Below are positions 1 through 7,723 of a stretch of 25,127 nucleotides of DNA, one piece after another. The translations under genes were made by a program, and so were the position numbers. The notes beneath the pieces were generated by a model. That model was given only the letters and a program-made list of their open reading frames with translations, ran no database searches and was not told the DNA's origin. Within the stretch, counting starts at the first letter, position 1, and each line of letters begins with the position of its first letter. This DNA comes from Candidatus Latescibacterota bacterium (GTDB lineage: Bacteria; Latescibacterota; UBA2968; UBA8231): assembly GCA_022825185.1 (NCBI GenBank), contig JAJDYK010000132.1, positions 1-25,127 of the forward strand, given 5' to 3'.

Positions 1-1365
1 TAACTGCTCGACGAAATGCACGGCAACCGCATCCGTTCCCACCAACAGGGTGCGCAACCGACCCTCGCGGCCGCGCTGGTACAGGAACCAACGCGCGGCC
101 AAGCGCCAACCGGCGATTAACAGCAAGTTGCAAAACCAAGCCGCGACCACAGCTAGCCGCGAAAAATTGTACGCCTTAAAGAAGAACACCAGCATCACTA
201 TGCAGGCAAACCCCAGCGTCACCCCCACTACCGACCACGCCACCGAGTAGCGGCGGCGGTCGTACAGGCCCGACGCGTAAAACGCCAATAGCCAGACCAA
301 GGTCGAAGCGCCGTACACAGTAGCCCATTGCAAATCCGAATACGGAGGCGGCACCAGCCAGCGCGTCGGCTGGACGTCGAGGCCGAATAGATTGCCGACT
401 TGCTCGATGCGGTAGATAAAAGGCACCAGCTCTTGGTGGTAGCGCACCGCTAATCCGAGCTTTAAGCCGCAGAGCACTAAGCCAGCGTCGATCAGCGGCA
501 TGGCCAAGGCGCGACCCGCCCGGGCGAGGAGGCGGAACGTTCCGTACAGGGCAATGCCCACCTGCAAAAGCCACAGTGGGAAGAAGCGAAAACGCCGCGC
601 CATGTGTTTGTTGACAAAAATCGACATGGCACGGCTCTTGCGATAGAGAATTCGCAGAGGCACCCCCCGGCCACTCTCGCCGCGAAAGTGAATGATCGAG
701 GTTGTTGGCACGTAGTAAATTTTCCAGCCGGCTTGGTGGAAGCGATAGCACCAGTCGATGTCCTCGCCGTACATGAAATAGTCCTCGTCGAGCAGGCCGA
801 CTTGGTCCATGGCCGCCTTGCGCACCATCATGCAAGAACCGGACAGCACCTCGACCTCAGCCGTCTGCTCGGGATCGAGATACGTCATGTGGTAGTGGGC
901 GATGAGCGGGTGCTTGGGAAAGAAGCGGCTCAGGCCCGACATCTTGCAGAAGGCAGCCAAAGGCGTCGGAAAGCCGCGGCGGCTGTCGAGCTGCAAGGTG
1001 CCGTCCGGGTCGAGGATTTTGCACCCGCAGGCTCCGGCTTCCGGGTGCGCGTCCAAGAACTCTACCATCGTGCGCAGCGCATCCTGGCGCACAATGGTAT
1101 CGGTGTTGATCAGCAGCACGTATTCTCCGGTCACCTGCCGCAAGGCCACGTTGTTGCCAGCCGCAAAACCCACATTGGCCGCGTTGCGGATCAGCTTCAC
1201 TTGCGGGAACTCCTCGGCTACCATGTCAGCACTGCCATCTACCGAGGCATTGTCAACGACGAATATCTCCACCGCTAGCCCTTCGGCTGCTGCGAGCACA
1301 GAACTCAGGGCCTGGCGGGTCAGGTCTCGGGTGTTGTAGTTGAGGAAAACAACGCTCAGTCGCAC
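1..1365 (-). CDS. GT2 glycosyltransferase (WbbL-like) fused to N-terminal half of a polyprenyl glycosylphosphotransferase; partial
   Basis: I translated this frame by hand. It is open for 455 codons from a GTG at 1363-1365 to the window edge, so the C-terminus is missing. Residues 1 to about 260 are a family 2 glycosyltransferase of the WbbL rhamnosyltransferase type: VVDNAS at 36-41, the metal-binding NTDT at 87-90, then LSGSCMMVR near 170 and YGEDIDWCYR. From about residue 290 the protein gains four hydrophobic segments, FYASGLYDRRR, an FSR motif and finally LRTLLVGTD. That order matches the membrane segments and the start of the nucleotide-binding-like domain (CoA_binding_3 type) of EPS polyprenyl glycosylphosphotransferases (TIGR03025-like). 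The start lies inside the last codons of the upstream DPM1-like gene, a 10-bp overlap that implies translational coupling. Likely role: sugar transfer in polysaccharide synthesis at the inner membrane. Whether the catalytic sugar-phosphate transferase domain follows cannot be seen. Confidence 0.85.
   Translation of the reverse strand, partial: MRLSVVFLNYNTRDLTRQALSSVLAAAEGLAVEIFVVDNASVDGSADMVAEEFPQVKLIRNAANVGFAAGNNVALRQVTGEYVLLINTDTIVRQDALRTMVEFLDAHPEAGACGCKILDPDGTLQLDSRRGFPTPLAAFCKMSGLSRFFPKHPLIAHYHMTYLDPEQTAEVEVLSGSCMMVRKAAMDQVGLLDEDYFMYGEDIDWCYRFHQAGWKIYYVPTTSIIHFRGESGRGVPLRILYRKSRAMSIFVNKHMARRFRFFPLWLLQVGIALYGTFRLLARAGRALAMPLIDAGLVLCGLKLGLAVRYHQELVPFIYRIEQVGNLFGLDVQPTRWLVPPPYSDLQWATVYGASTLVWLLAFYASGLYDRRRYSVAWSVVGVTLGFACIVMLVFFFKAYNFSRLAVVAAWFCNLLLIAGWRLAARWFLYQRGREGRLRTLLVGTDAVAVHFVEQL
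627..641 (+). promoter_or_regulatory. Possible intragenic sigma-54 promoter, antisense to the GT fusion gene
   Basis: TGGCACG at 627-633 and TTGC at 638-641 have the exact -24/-12 spacing of the sigma-54 consensus. The site lies inside the GT2 fusion gene and points antisense to it. No gene follows directly, so it may be chance or drive an antisense RNA. Confidence 0.2.
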
Positions 1366-2081
1366 GATTTAGTACCTCGGTGGCGACCCATGAGCTTGTA
1401 GCCGCTGAAGTAGAGAATCTGCTTGGCAAATAGTAGGTACTCTTGCAGGTCCAGCTTGCTGGAGCTGAACTGGCGATTGCGAAAAACGAAAGGCACGGAC
1501 CGATGCTGCCGATAGCGGCCCTTGACCAAAATTTCGAGCAGAATTTTGTAACCCGAAGACGTGAGCACTAGATCCTGTATCACTTGGCGGCGCAGACAGA
1601 AATAACCCGACAGCGGGTCCTCGACCCCGGTTAGCAAGCGAGCCGCACCTACGCCGACTTGCGAAATCAGCTTGCGGTGCCAAGCCCACCGTTCGACTCG
1701 GCTGGTCTCCCCAAAGCGGCTACCCATGGCAATGTCGCATTCGCGCAGGCTGCGGATGAGTTCGGGCAGGATCGCCGGGTCGTGGCTCAAGTCGGCGTCT
1801 ATCACTCCGAGATGCGGTCGCGCCGACTGCGCAAAACCCGCCATCACCGCCGATCCCAAACCGAGCTTGCCCGGCCGATGTATCACCTGCATGGGATAGT
1901 GGGCTTTCAGCGACTCGGCCACTTCGCCGGTGCCATCGGGCGAGTTGTCATCTACCACGATGAGCTCCAAGTCGATATCCGGCTCTTGGCCGACGACCGA
2001 GAAAATTTCTTCCGCCAAAAACGGCAGATTTTCCCGCTCGTTGTACGTGGGCGTTATCAGTGAAATCTGCACGGGGTCCAT
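1356..2081 (-). CDS. DPM1-like polyprenyl-phosphate glycosyltransferase (GT2)
   Basis: This is a 241-residue GT2 enzyme of the dolichol-phosphate mannose synthase type. Visible motifs are TPTYNERENL at 10-19, DDNSPDGT at 44-51, the catalytic DADLSHDP at 95-102, GSRF at 120-123 and DPLSGYF at 155-161. Family members transfer a sugar, usually mannose or glucose, from a nucleotide donor to a polyprenyl phosphate on the cytoplasmic face of the membrane. There is no C-terminal transmembrane pair, so it resembles the short soluble DPM1 form. The ATG at 2079-2081 lies 9 bp after the rmlD stop. I see no convincing Shine-Dalgarno sequence, which suggests coupled translation. The stop overlaps the next gene. 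The product could supply lipid-linked sugar to the GT-C-like proteins at 8758-12318, but that link is inferred. Confidence 0.88.
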   Translation of the reverse strand: MDPVQISLITPTYNERENLPFLAEEIFSVVGQEPDIDLELIVVDDNSPDGTGEVAESLKAHYPMQVIHRPGKLGLGSAVMAGFAQSARPHLGVIDADLSHDPAILPELIRSLRECDIAMGSRFGETSRVERWAWHRKLISQVGVGAARLLTGVEDPLSGYFCLRRQVIQDLVLTSSGYKILLEILVKGRYRQHRSVPFVFRNRQFSSSKLDLQEYLLFAKQILYFSGYKLMGRHRGTKSCD

Positions 2082-2090
2082 GGGAGCACG

Positions 2091-2990
2091 CTAGCGGGAG
2101 AATTGGGGAAAGTCGCGGCGAAAAAGCGGGTCCGCAGCGAGGCATTGCAACCCCTCGGCAAAGCTCAGGGGCCGGCGACCGAGCGCGGCTTCCAGTGCGT
2201 CGGTGCGCAGGCCGGAGCGCAGGGGACGCTTAGCTGGTAGCGCGACCGCGCAGGTCGGCACCGGTTCGATCAACGCGCCGTCAATGCCAAAGAAATGGGC
2301 TATCTCCCGCGCCATCTCCCAGCGCGTCATAAAGGTCGCGCCGCCGACGTGGAACAAGCCCCGAGCCTCTTGGCTGCACAGGGCCACCAAAGCGCGGGCC
2401 AAATCGCGGATATAAGTCGGATTGCCCCATTGATCGGCAAAGACCCGCAGGGGCTGGCCGCTAGATAGGGAATTCAGCACCCAAGTGAGGAAGTTGGACC
2501 CGGCCTGCGGGACATAGCCGTGCAGCCACAGGGTCCGTACAACTAGCGCCCGCTCCATCTTTTGCAATATGCCCTCGCTTTCGAGTTTGAGTTGGCCGTA
2601 GCAAGACAGCGGATTGGCCGCATCCCCTTCGCCGTAGGGGCCGCACTTGCCGTCGAAGACATAATCTGTAGAAACGTGGACCAAGCCAGCGCCAATCGCG
2701 TCGCAAGCCGCAGCCAAATTCTCGGGAATATCGACGTTGGCTTGCCGCGCGGCCCGCACGTCTTTTTCACAGCCATCGACATCGGTCATGGCCGCGGCGT
2801 TGATCACCCAATCTGGAGCCAGTTCGGCGACGAGTGCGGCCACAGCTTTGCGGTCGGCTAAATCGACTTGGCGATAGGGAATGCCCTCGGCAGCGGGCCG
2901 ACGACCGCAGCCCATCCACTCGGCTTCTTCTGCCAAGGAGAGCAGCGTGCGGCCCAAAAAGCCAGTGGCACCTGTCACCAAAATTTTCAT
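2091..2990 (-). CDS. rmlD: dTDP-4-dehydrorhamnose reductase-like SDR (RmlD family)
   Basis: The protein is an extended short-chain dehydrogenase of 299 residues, a normal RmlD length. MKILVTGATGFLGR forms the NAD(P)-binding glycine-rich loop at the N-terminus. STDYVFDG at 107-114 supplies the active-site Ser, and YGQLK at 131-135 supplies the Tyr and Lys. RmlD reduces dTDP-4-dehydro-L-rhamnose to dTDP-L-rhamnose, the donor for rhamnosyltransferases, which suits the WbbL-like enzyme two genes downstream. I chose the ATG at 2988-2990 because the NAD-binding motif begins there and because it overlaps the upstream stop as ATGA, a classic coupling signal. An upstream in-frame extension to 3026 would add only unconserved residues. 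No rmlA, rmlB or rmlC is in view, so a related 4-keto-sugar reductase is possible. Confidence 0.88.
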   Translation of the reverse strand: MKILVTGATGFLGRTLLSLAEEAEWMGCGRRPAAEGIPYRQVDLADRKAVAALVAELAPDWVINAAAMTDVDGCEKDVRAARQANVDIPENLAAACDAIGAGLVHVSTDYVFDGKCGPYGEGDAANPLSCYGQLKLESEGILQKMERALVVRTLWLHGYVPQAGSNFLTWVLNSLSSGQPLRVFADQWGNPTYIRDLARALVALCSQEARGLFHVGGATFMTRWEMAREIAHFFGIDGALIEPVPTCAVALPAKRPLRSGLRTDALEAALGRRPLSFAEGLQCLAADPLFRRDFPQFSR

Positions 2991-4423
2991 AGCGGCGGGC
3001 CGTACAGCAATAAGGCTCGCGCCCACGAGCTATGCGCTCGGCCGGATGCCTGAGACAGACGCGACTCGGCGGCCAAGGCGACCACCTGCTCAGCGCGGCC
3101 CTGTCGCCCGTAGAGTTGGAGAGCGAGAGCTTTGCCGTGATGCGATAGCGGATCGAGGGCAGCGGGACGATCGTACGATTGCTCCATAAAACGCGCAACC
3201 TGCTCGGCAGCCGTGGCAAACCGCGCCTCCCCACTCCACTGGCCCAACTCCCACAGGGCCAATGCCGCCAAGGCTTGATCGACGAGCAGGCCAGCGCTGC
3301 CTTCGTCGTCTGAGTCGCAGACGTGCTGCACCTGGCCGCGACCGTCGATACAGCGACTGATGAGCGCGTCGCCAGCCTGCATAGCCACCTGAGCAGCGCG
3401 TTCGTCGCCTAGTGTGGTGGCCGCAGCGAGATAAGCTCTTATCAAGGCCGCTTGGCGATCGGCGTAGAGCACGGGGTCGGTCCACCAAGTGTCGGCCATG
3501 ACTTGGCGACCGCGGAACACACCCTCAGTTGCGTCGAAGAGCGTACCCTCGACAAAGCCCAGCAACGCCCTAGCCGACTCGGCGTAGCGGGACTGGCCAG
3601 TCTCCAGCAACAAGTGCAGCATGGCTGCCTGATCGAGAGCGTCCCGCTCGCCCGCAGGCGTACTCCAATCCGGTGTGTATGAGTACGCGCGAAAACCACC
3701 GCTGTCGCCAAGCGGCGAGGCAAGAACCGCGTCCAAGCTCGCCAAGGCCATCTGCCTTGCTGGTGATACTTCTCGCGCCTCGTCATAGGTGAGCAGGAAG
3801 CGCAACGTCGAAGTTTCGAGAAACTTGGTCGGGCCGCCGAAACCGCCGTGGGCCGAGTCAAAAGCAGCCGCGCACGCGCGGTAAACGGCATCTATTGTGA
3901 CAGGTTTCTCAACCTTAGGACGAGCGGCAGCGCGCTGCACCTTGGCGACGATTACTTCGCGCTTTTCCTCGTAGGCCGTGCGCAACCGGCGCAAATAAGG
4001 CTCGACGTTGGCCGACGGAATATCCACAGCCCGCGCGAAAACCTGTCCGTCCGGCAGGGCCACCACTAGGGCCGGCCAACCGCCGCTGTCGTAGCGCCGA
4101 GCAATATCCGGCCGCTTGAATGGATTGACCTGCACACTGACAAATTTCTCCGCGACCAGTTGACGCAACGCTGGCGTCGGCGCGGGAAACAGGCCCTCAC
4201 ATCCCGGGGCAGCTAAATACACCAATATGGGATTGTCTTCGCTTTGGGCGAGTGCCAACAAAGACTCGTCCCAAGTGCCCCAAGGCAGCTCGCCATCGGC
4301 CCACTGCCATTCGGCCAAAGCGGGCTGCTCGCTGCGAGCTGCTGCTGCTTGCGGCGGCTCTTCGGTGGCGGCACACCCAGCCAGCATTAGCAGCGCCAGC
4401 AGCTTGGCCTTAAATTGACACAT
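2987..4423 (-). CDS. YyaL/DUF255-like lipoprotein with degenerate thioredoxin domain
   Basis: The N-terminus has lysines, a hydrophobic run and the lipobox LAGC, with the acylated Cys at residue 17 counted from the ATG at 4423. This predicts an envelope lipoprotein. A thioredoxin-like segment follows (about residues 45-150), then an alpha-rich region containing DSAHGGFGGPTKF, the hallmark of the YyaL/DUF255 family (human SPATA20 relatives) with its alpha/alpha-toroid fold. YyaL proteins are normally about 680 residues and cytosolic with a CxxC-bearing thioredoxin domain. This one is about 478 residues, and the corresponding site reads APGCEG with a single Cys, so ordinary dithiol redox chemistry is unlikely. 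A TTG at 4438 is an alternative start. The stop overlaps the rmlD start by 4 bp, and this is the first gene of the polysaccharide operon. Its substrate is unknown. Confidence 0.75.
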   Translation of the reverse strand: MCQFKAKLLALLMLAGCAATEEPPQAAAARSEQPALAEWQWADGELPWGTWDESLLALAQSEDNPILVYLAAPGCEGLFPAPTPALRQLVAEKFVSVQVNPFKRPDIARRYDSGGWPALVVALPDGQVFARAVDIPSANVEPYLRRLRTAYEEKREVIVAKVQRAAARPKVEKPVTIDAVYRACAAAFDSAHGGFGGPTKFLETSTLRFLLTYDEAREVSPARQMALASLDAVLASPLGDSGGFRAYSYTPDWSTPAGERDALDQAAMLHLLLETGQSRYAESARALLGFVEGTLFDATEGVFRGRQVMADTWWTDPVLYADRQAALIRAYLAAATTLGDERAAQVAMQAGDALISRCIDGRGQVQHVCDSDDEGSAGLLVDQALAALALWELGQWSGEARFATAAEQVARFMEQSYDRPAALDPLSHHGKALALQLYGRQGRAEQVVALAAESRLSQASGRAHSSWARALLLYGPPL

Positions 4424-4580
4424 CTCTTTTATATTCAATGAGTTCGGGGCAATTTACCAAGGCCGCTTAATGTACGGCATGCCCCTGTCAGCGTCAAGCA
4501 AGTCCCAAGGGGCGGGCTTTTTGTCGCGGATAGTTTGGCCTATGTTTTGCTTTTTACATCTATAAAACGAGGAGCACGCC
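4424..4580. other. Divergent intergenic region (lipoprotein operon / aldo-keto reductase)
   Basis: About 157 bp separate the divergent starts and must hold promoters for both directions. The stretch near 4540-4568 is AT-rich. I could not find a well-spaced -35/-10 pair for either direction. A TATAAA at 4561-4566 lies too close to the ribosome-binding site to be a conventional -10 for a leadered transcript. The aldo-keto reductase has a clear GAGGAG at 4569-4574, six bases before its ATG. Confidence 0.4.
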
Positions 4581-5564
4581 ATGAATCCACTCGAAAAAGT
4601 CACCCTCGGCAGCAGCGGCCTGCGCGTCACCCGCCTCGGCTTGGGCTGCGCCTCTATCGGCGGCCTATACGGCGACATACCAGACGATCAAGCCGCCTCT
4701 GTCGTACACCGCGCCCTGTCTTTGGGACTAAACCTCTTAGACACCGCACCGCTGTACGGAGCAGGCAAAAGCGAAATTCGCCTCGGCAAGGCCCTCGTGG
4801 GCGTGCCGCGCGACAGCTATGTGCTCGCGTCCAAAGTAGGACGCATCTTGGTCCCAACCGAGCAAGACCAACAGGAGGGCATTTTCGACGGCCCGGCCTC
4901 GTATCAACCGGTATTCGACTTCAGCTACGACGGCGTCATGCGCTCCTTTGAAGACAGCCTCAAACGCCTAGGCGTAGATCGCATCGACATCCTCCACATT
5001 CACGATCCGGACAACCACTATCAGGAAGCCATCGACAACGCGTATCCCGCGCTCGACAAGCTGCGCAGCGAAGGCGTCATCCGCGCCGTCAGTGCGGGCA
5101 TGAACCAATGGGAAATGCTGGCCCGCTTTGCCCGCGAGGGCGATTTCGACTGCTTCCTCCTCGCCGGACGCTACAGCTTGCTCGACCAAGGTGCACTCGA
5201 CGAACTCTTGCCGCTGTGCGTGAAAAAGAACATCGGCATCATGGCCGGCGGCACGTACAACAGCGGCATCTTGGCCAAAGGCGCGCGCCCGGGTGCGACG
5301 TACAACTATCGGGAAGCTCCGCCCGAAATCGCGGCTAAGGCCGAGTCGCTAGAAGCCGTGGCCGCTCGCCACCACGTCAATCTCAAAGCAGCGGCCTCGC
5401 AATTCGTCTTCGCCCATCCAGCCATCACCTGCATCATCCCTGGGACGCGGCAGCCCGAGCGGGTGCAGGAGAACTTCGACTTGCTCACGCAGGAGATTCC
5501 CGCCTCGTTTTGGGCTGAACTCCGCGACGAAGGCCTAGTCCGCGACGACGCCCCGCTGCCGTGA
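4581..5564 (+). CDS. Aldo/keto reductase (D-threo-aldose 1-dehydrogenase-like)
   Basis: The 327-residue TIM-barrel oxidoreductase shows the complete AKR catalytic tetrad: Asp54 and Tyr59 in LLDTAPLYG, Lys85 in ASKVGR, and His141 in HIHD. The C-terminal cofactor-binding segment IIPGTRQPE is also present. The overall pattern fits the D-threo-aldose (L-fucose) dehydrogenase branch, which oxidises fucose or similar sugars with NAD(P), though pyridoxal dehydrogenases are close relatives. The enzyme should be cytosolic, since there is no signal peptide. The start is well supported by GAGGAG six bases upstream. It is the only plus-strand gene in the first 14 kb, diverges from the polysaccharide operon, and ends 1 bp before the stop of the convergent LRR gene. 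A role in catabolism of deoxysugars is plausible but inferred. Confidence 0.85.
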   Translation: MNPLEKVTLGSSGLRVTRLGLGCASIGGLYGDIPDDQAASVVHRALSLGLNLLDTAPLYGAGKSEIRLGKALVGVPRDSYVLASKVGRILVPTEQDQQEGIFDGPASYQPVFDFSYDGVMRSFEDSLKRLGVDRIDILHIHDPDNHYQEAIDNAYPALDKLRSEGVIRAVSAGMNQWEMLARFAREGDFDCFLLAGRYSLLDQGALDELLPLCVKKNIGIMAGGTYNSGILAKGARPGATYNYREAPPEIAAKAESLEAVAARHHVNLKAAASQFVFAHPAITCIIPGTRQPERVQENFDLLTQEIPASFWAELRDEGLVRDDAPLP

Positions 5565-5565
5565 G

Positions 5566-7677
5566 CTACTTGAGCAAGAGCAACTGTCGAGTCTGGACTC
5601 CGCCGGGGTAGTGCAGACGGCTGAGATAGACGCCCGTCGCTACTGGGACGCCCCACTGGTCGCGGGCGTCCCAGTGGACCCGATAAGAGCCAGCCGCCTG
5701 AAACTCATCTACCAGTGTATGCACCGACTGACCCAGCACATTGTAGATCTCCAATCTCACCGGGCCAGGAGTGGCCAAGCGATAGGTGATCTGGGTGCTG
5801 GCGTTGAAGGGATTGGGATAATTGGGATCTAGGCCGTCGGCGACCGACGTCACCTCCTTAGCCGCACCGGAATCGTTTGGATTGCTTTCACGCATAAGGG
5901 CCTGCACCTCAGTGGCCGATAATATCCCATCGTATATTCTGAGGTCGTCCAACGCACCCCTGAGAACCTGACTCGAGTCGAACCCCCCACCGAACTCATC
6001 CTGATCTTGACCGAGAATAAGCCCTCCCGCCTCGACCTTGAGTGTGTCGTACACCAAGTGCCCACAACGCTCGGTATCCCCCTCGCCATCGATAAAAAAG
6101 TCGGCATGGCCCAGCGAGGCATTGCGAATCACGGCAAAGTGGTGCCAAGTGCCGTCGGCAATCGGTTGGATTTCTACGTCGCACCAGACCTGATTTCTCC
6201 CCACATTCCCGTGCGAATAGAAGCGGATCAAGCCTTCGTTTAAGAAAAAGACAATATATTCGTTGTCGTTGAGCTGGTTGGCACCGCTGACAATGGTTTG
6301 AGCCCCAGACTTGGAGGTTTTCAACCAGAAGGCGATGGTCACATCCAGCAGGCTATCGAGCACTTTGTGTGGCAGGTCAATGCGATGGTCAATACCGTGA
6401 AAGAAAATAGCACCATCTTCGTTGCCAAAGCGGTCTCTTGTAGGTACGGGACCCGACAGGGTGCCGTGATACTCGTTTCCACTGACGTCTCGGGCATTGC
6501 CATTGAAGGGGTAGTGGGCAATCAATTCGGCCCTTCCGGCCAGCACTTGGCTGGCTATCACTTGCACACCGCCGCCTAGGGTCAGTTCCAAGCTCTGGTG
6601 CCGGTCCTGATCGAGGAAAATGCCGTGCCACTGGCCTACCATCTCTCCGTCGGCGTTGCGAGCTTGGGCTTGATAGTAGCCGCTCACCGGATCCTCACTG
6701 GAGATGATCAATTCTAGCTGGCCGAACTCGTCGGTTACACCGATCCAAGCGTAGTCGGGTTCGCGGTCAGGGATGGTGCGCGCAAACTCAACAATTAAGT
6801 GCTCAACCTCGTCGCCCAAGACAGTGGCCGTCACTCCGCTAACAGCCGCATCGGATGATTCCGAGACTTGGGAGCAAACCGACAGATGGTTGACCCATCG
6901 GGCCAATGTCTCCGGTGCACATCCTATCAGCGCGTTGCCGTCGAGGTTCAACTCTTCCAACTCTGTCAGACGGCCCAATGCGGGTGGAATCACACCCGTC
7001 AACCCATTGTCGTCGAGGCGCAACCCTCGCAGAACTGTCAGTTGGCTTAGTTCGAGTGGAATCGAGCCGATCAACTGGTTGCCGTGGAGATACAGCCCCC
7101 GCAGGGCTATCAGTTGGCTCAGTTCGAGCGGAATCGAGCCGATCAGCACATTGCCGCTAAGATCCAACCACTCTAGTTGGCTCAGACGCCCCAACACGGG
7201 AGGAATCGAGCCGATCAGCACATTGCCGCTAAGATCCAACCACTCCAGTTGACTCAACTGGCCCAATTCAGGTGGGATCATACCCCTCAACCCGTTGTTG
7301 TAGAGGCTCAACCACTCCAGTTGGCTTAGTTGGCCCAATTCGGGGGGGATCACACCTGTCAACTCACTGTCGCCGAGTTCCAATGTTTTGACGCCGGAAT
7401 CGCCGACCGCGATACCGTCCCACTGAGCAATGGGTATGTCCGCGCTCCAGTTTAAGCCACGGTTACCGGCCAAGCGGTCGCGTAGGCCTAGGAGCACCTC
7501 GCAGTCGGCTACTAAGCCGGGGTAGTCCTGCGGCTCCGATACGACGATACCATTGGCGCACGGGTTTGACTCCGCGGCCACCGGCCCTGCCCATGCGGCC
7601 AGCCCGGCGTTCAGCAGACAGGCTGCCAGCCGCTTGTAGCAGCCGTAACGACCCTTCGCGATAGGTGGTTTTGCCAC
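5566..7677 (-). CDS. Secreted plant-type LRR / LamG protein with FlgD/T9SS-type C-terminal domain
   Basis: About 703 residues. The N-terminus has arginine and lysine followed by a hydrophobic stretch ending in GPVAAES, a likely Sec signal peptide. A Cys-flanked cap leads into seven 24-residue leucine-rich repeats (about residues 97-265) of the plant-type consensus, LxGxIPxxLGxLxxL. A beta-rich segment of unknown family (about 275-385) follows, then a LamG/concanavalin-like domain (about 388-600). The C-terminal 85 residues begin NYPNPFN and contain IYNVLGQ and GVYL, matching the FlgD-Ig/type 9 secretion sorting domains common in FCB-group bacteria. It is probably a surface or extracellular adhesive protein, with the binding partner unknown. 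The GTG at 7675-7677 has GGAG five bases upstream; a TTG at 7683 is the alternative. The stop lies 1 bp from that of the convergent aldo/keto reductase. Confidence 0.85.
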   Translation of the reverse strand: MAKPPIAKGRYGCYKRLAACLLNAGLAAWAGPVAAESNPCANGIVVSEPQDYPGLVADCEVLLGLRDRLAGNRGLNWSADIPIAQWDGIAVGDSGVKTLELGDSELTGVIPPELGQLSQLEWLSLYNNGLRGMIPPELGQLSQLEWLDLSGNVLIGSIPPVLGRLSQLEWLDLSGNVLIGSIPLELSQLIALRGLYLHGNQLIGSIPLELSQLTVLRGLRLDDNGLTGVIPPALGRLTELEELNLDGNALIGCAPETLARWVNHLSVCSQVSESSDAAVSGVTATVLGDEVEHLIVEFARTIPDREPDYAWIGVTDEFGQLELIISSEDPVSGYYQAQARNADGEMVGQWHGIFLDQDRHQSLELTLGGGVQVIASQVLAGRAELIAHYPFNGNARDVSGNEYHGTLSGPVPTRDRFGNEDGAIFFHGIDHRIDLPHKVLDSLLDVTIAFWLKTSKSGAQTIVSGANQLNDNEYIVFFLNEGLIRFYSHGNVGRNQVWCDVEIQPIADGTWHHFAVIRNASLGHADFFIDGEGDTERCGHLVYDTLKVEAGGLILGQDQDEFGGGFDSSQVLRGALDDLRIYDGILSATEVQALMRESNPNDSGAAKEVTSVADGLDPNYPNPFNASTQITYRLATPGPVRLEIYNVLGQSVHTLVDEFQAAGSYRVHWDARDQWGVPVATGVYLSRLHYPGGVQTRQLLLLK
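6889..7395 (-). repeat. Array of seven 72-bp LRR-coding repeats
   Basis: The leucine-rich repeats are also visible as DNA repeats with a 72-bp period. The two best-matched units begin at 7131 and 7203. They agree at roughly 52 of 55 positions over their first part and encode the same LSQLEWLDLSGNVLIGSIP stretch. Other units are more diverged, which points to recent duplication or conversion in the centre of the array. Confidence 0.85.
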
Positions 7678-7723
7678 ACTCAATCTCCGCTGAGTAGTCG
7701 AACTATCTTTTAATAGCCAGAAG

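Noticed and set aside
176..835. Long minus-strand reading frame of 219 codons
   Set aside because: It is a shifted frame of the GT2 fusion gene. Its product is rich in Arg, Pro and Gly with no domain, whereas the other frame has clear GT2 and phosphotransferase motifs.
604..1278. Plus-strand frame of 224 codons
   Set aside because: It lies antisense to the GT2 catalytic domain, has no start signals and has no recognisable motifs.
4561..4566. TATAAA as a -10 box for the aldo/keto reductase
   Set aside because: The transcript would start within the Shine-Dalgarno sequence, and no -35 is correctly placed.
6131..6144. Sigma-54 site on the minus strand (GCAA...GTGCCA)
   Set aside because: The spacing between the two elements is one base short of that needed.
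6889..7395. CRISPR-like repeat array
   Set aside because: The 72-bp periodicity is in frame and encodes leucine-rich repeats; there are no unique spacers or cas genes.
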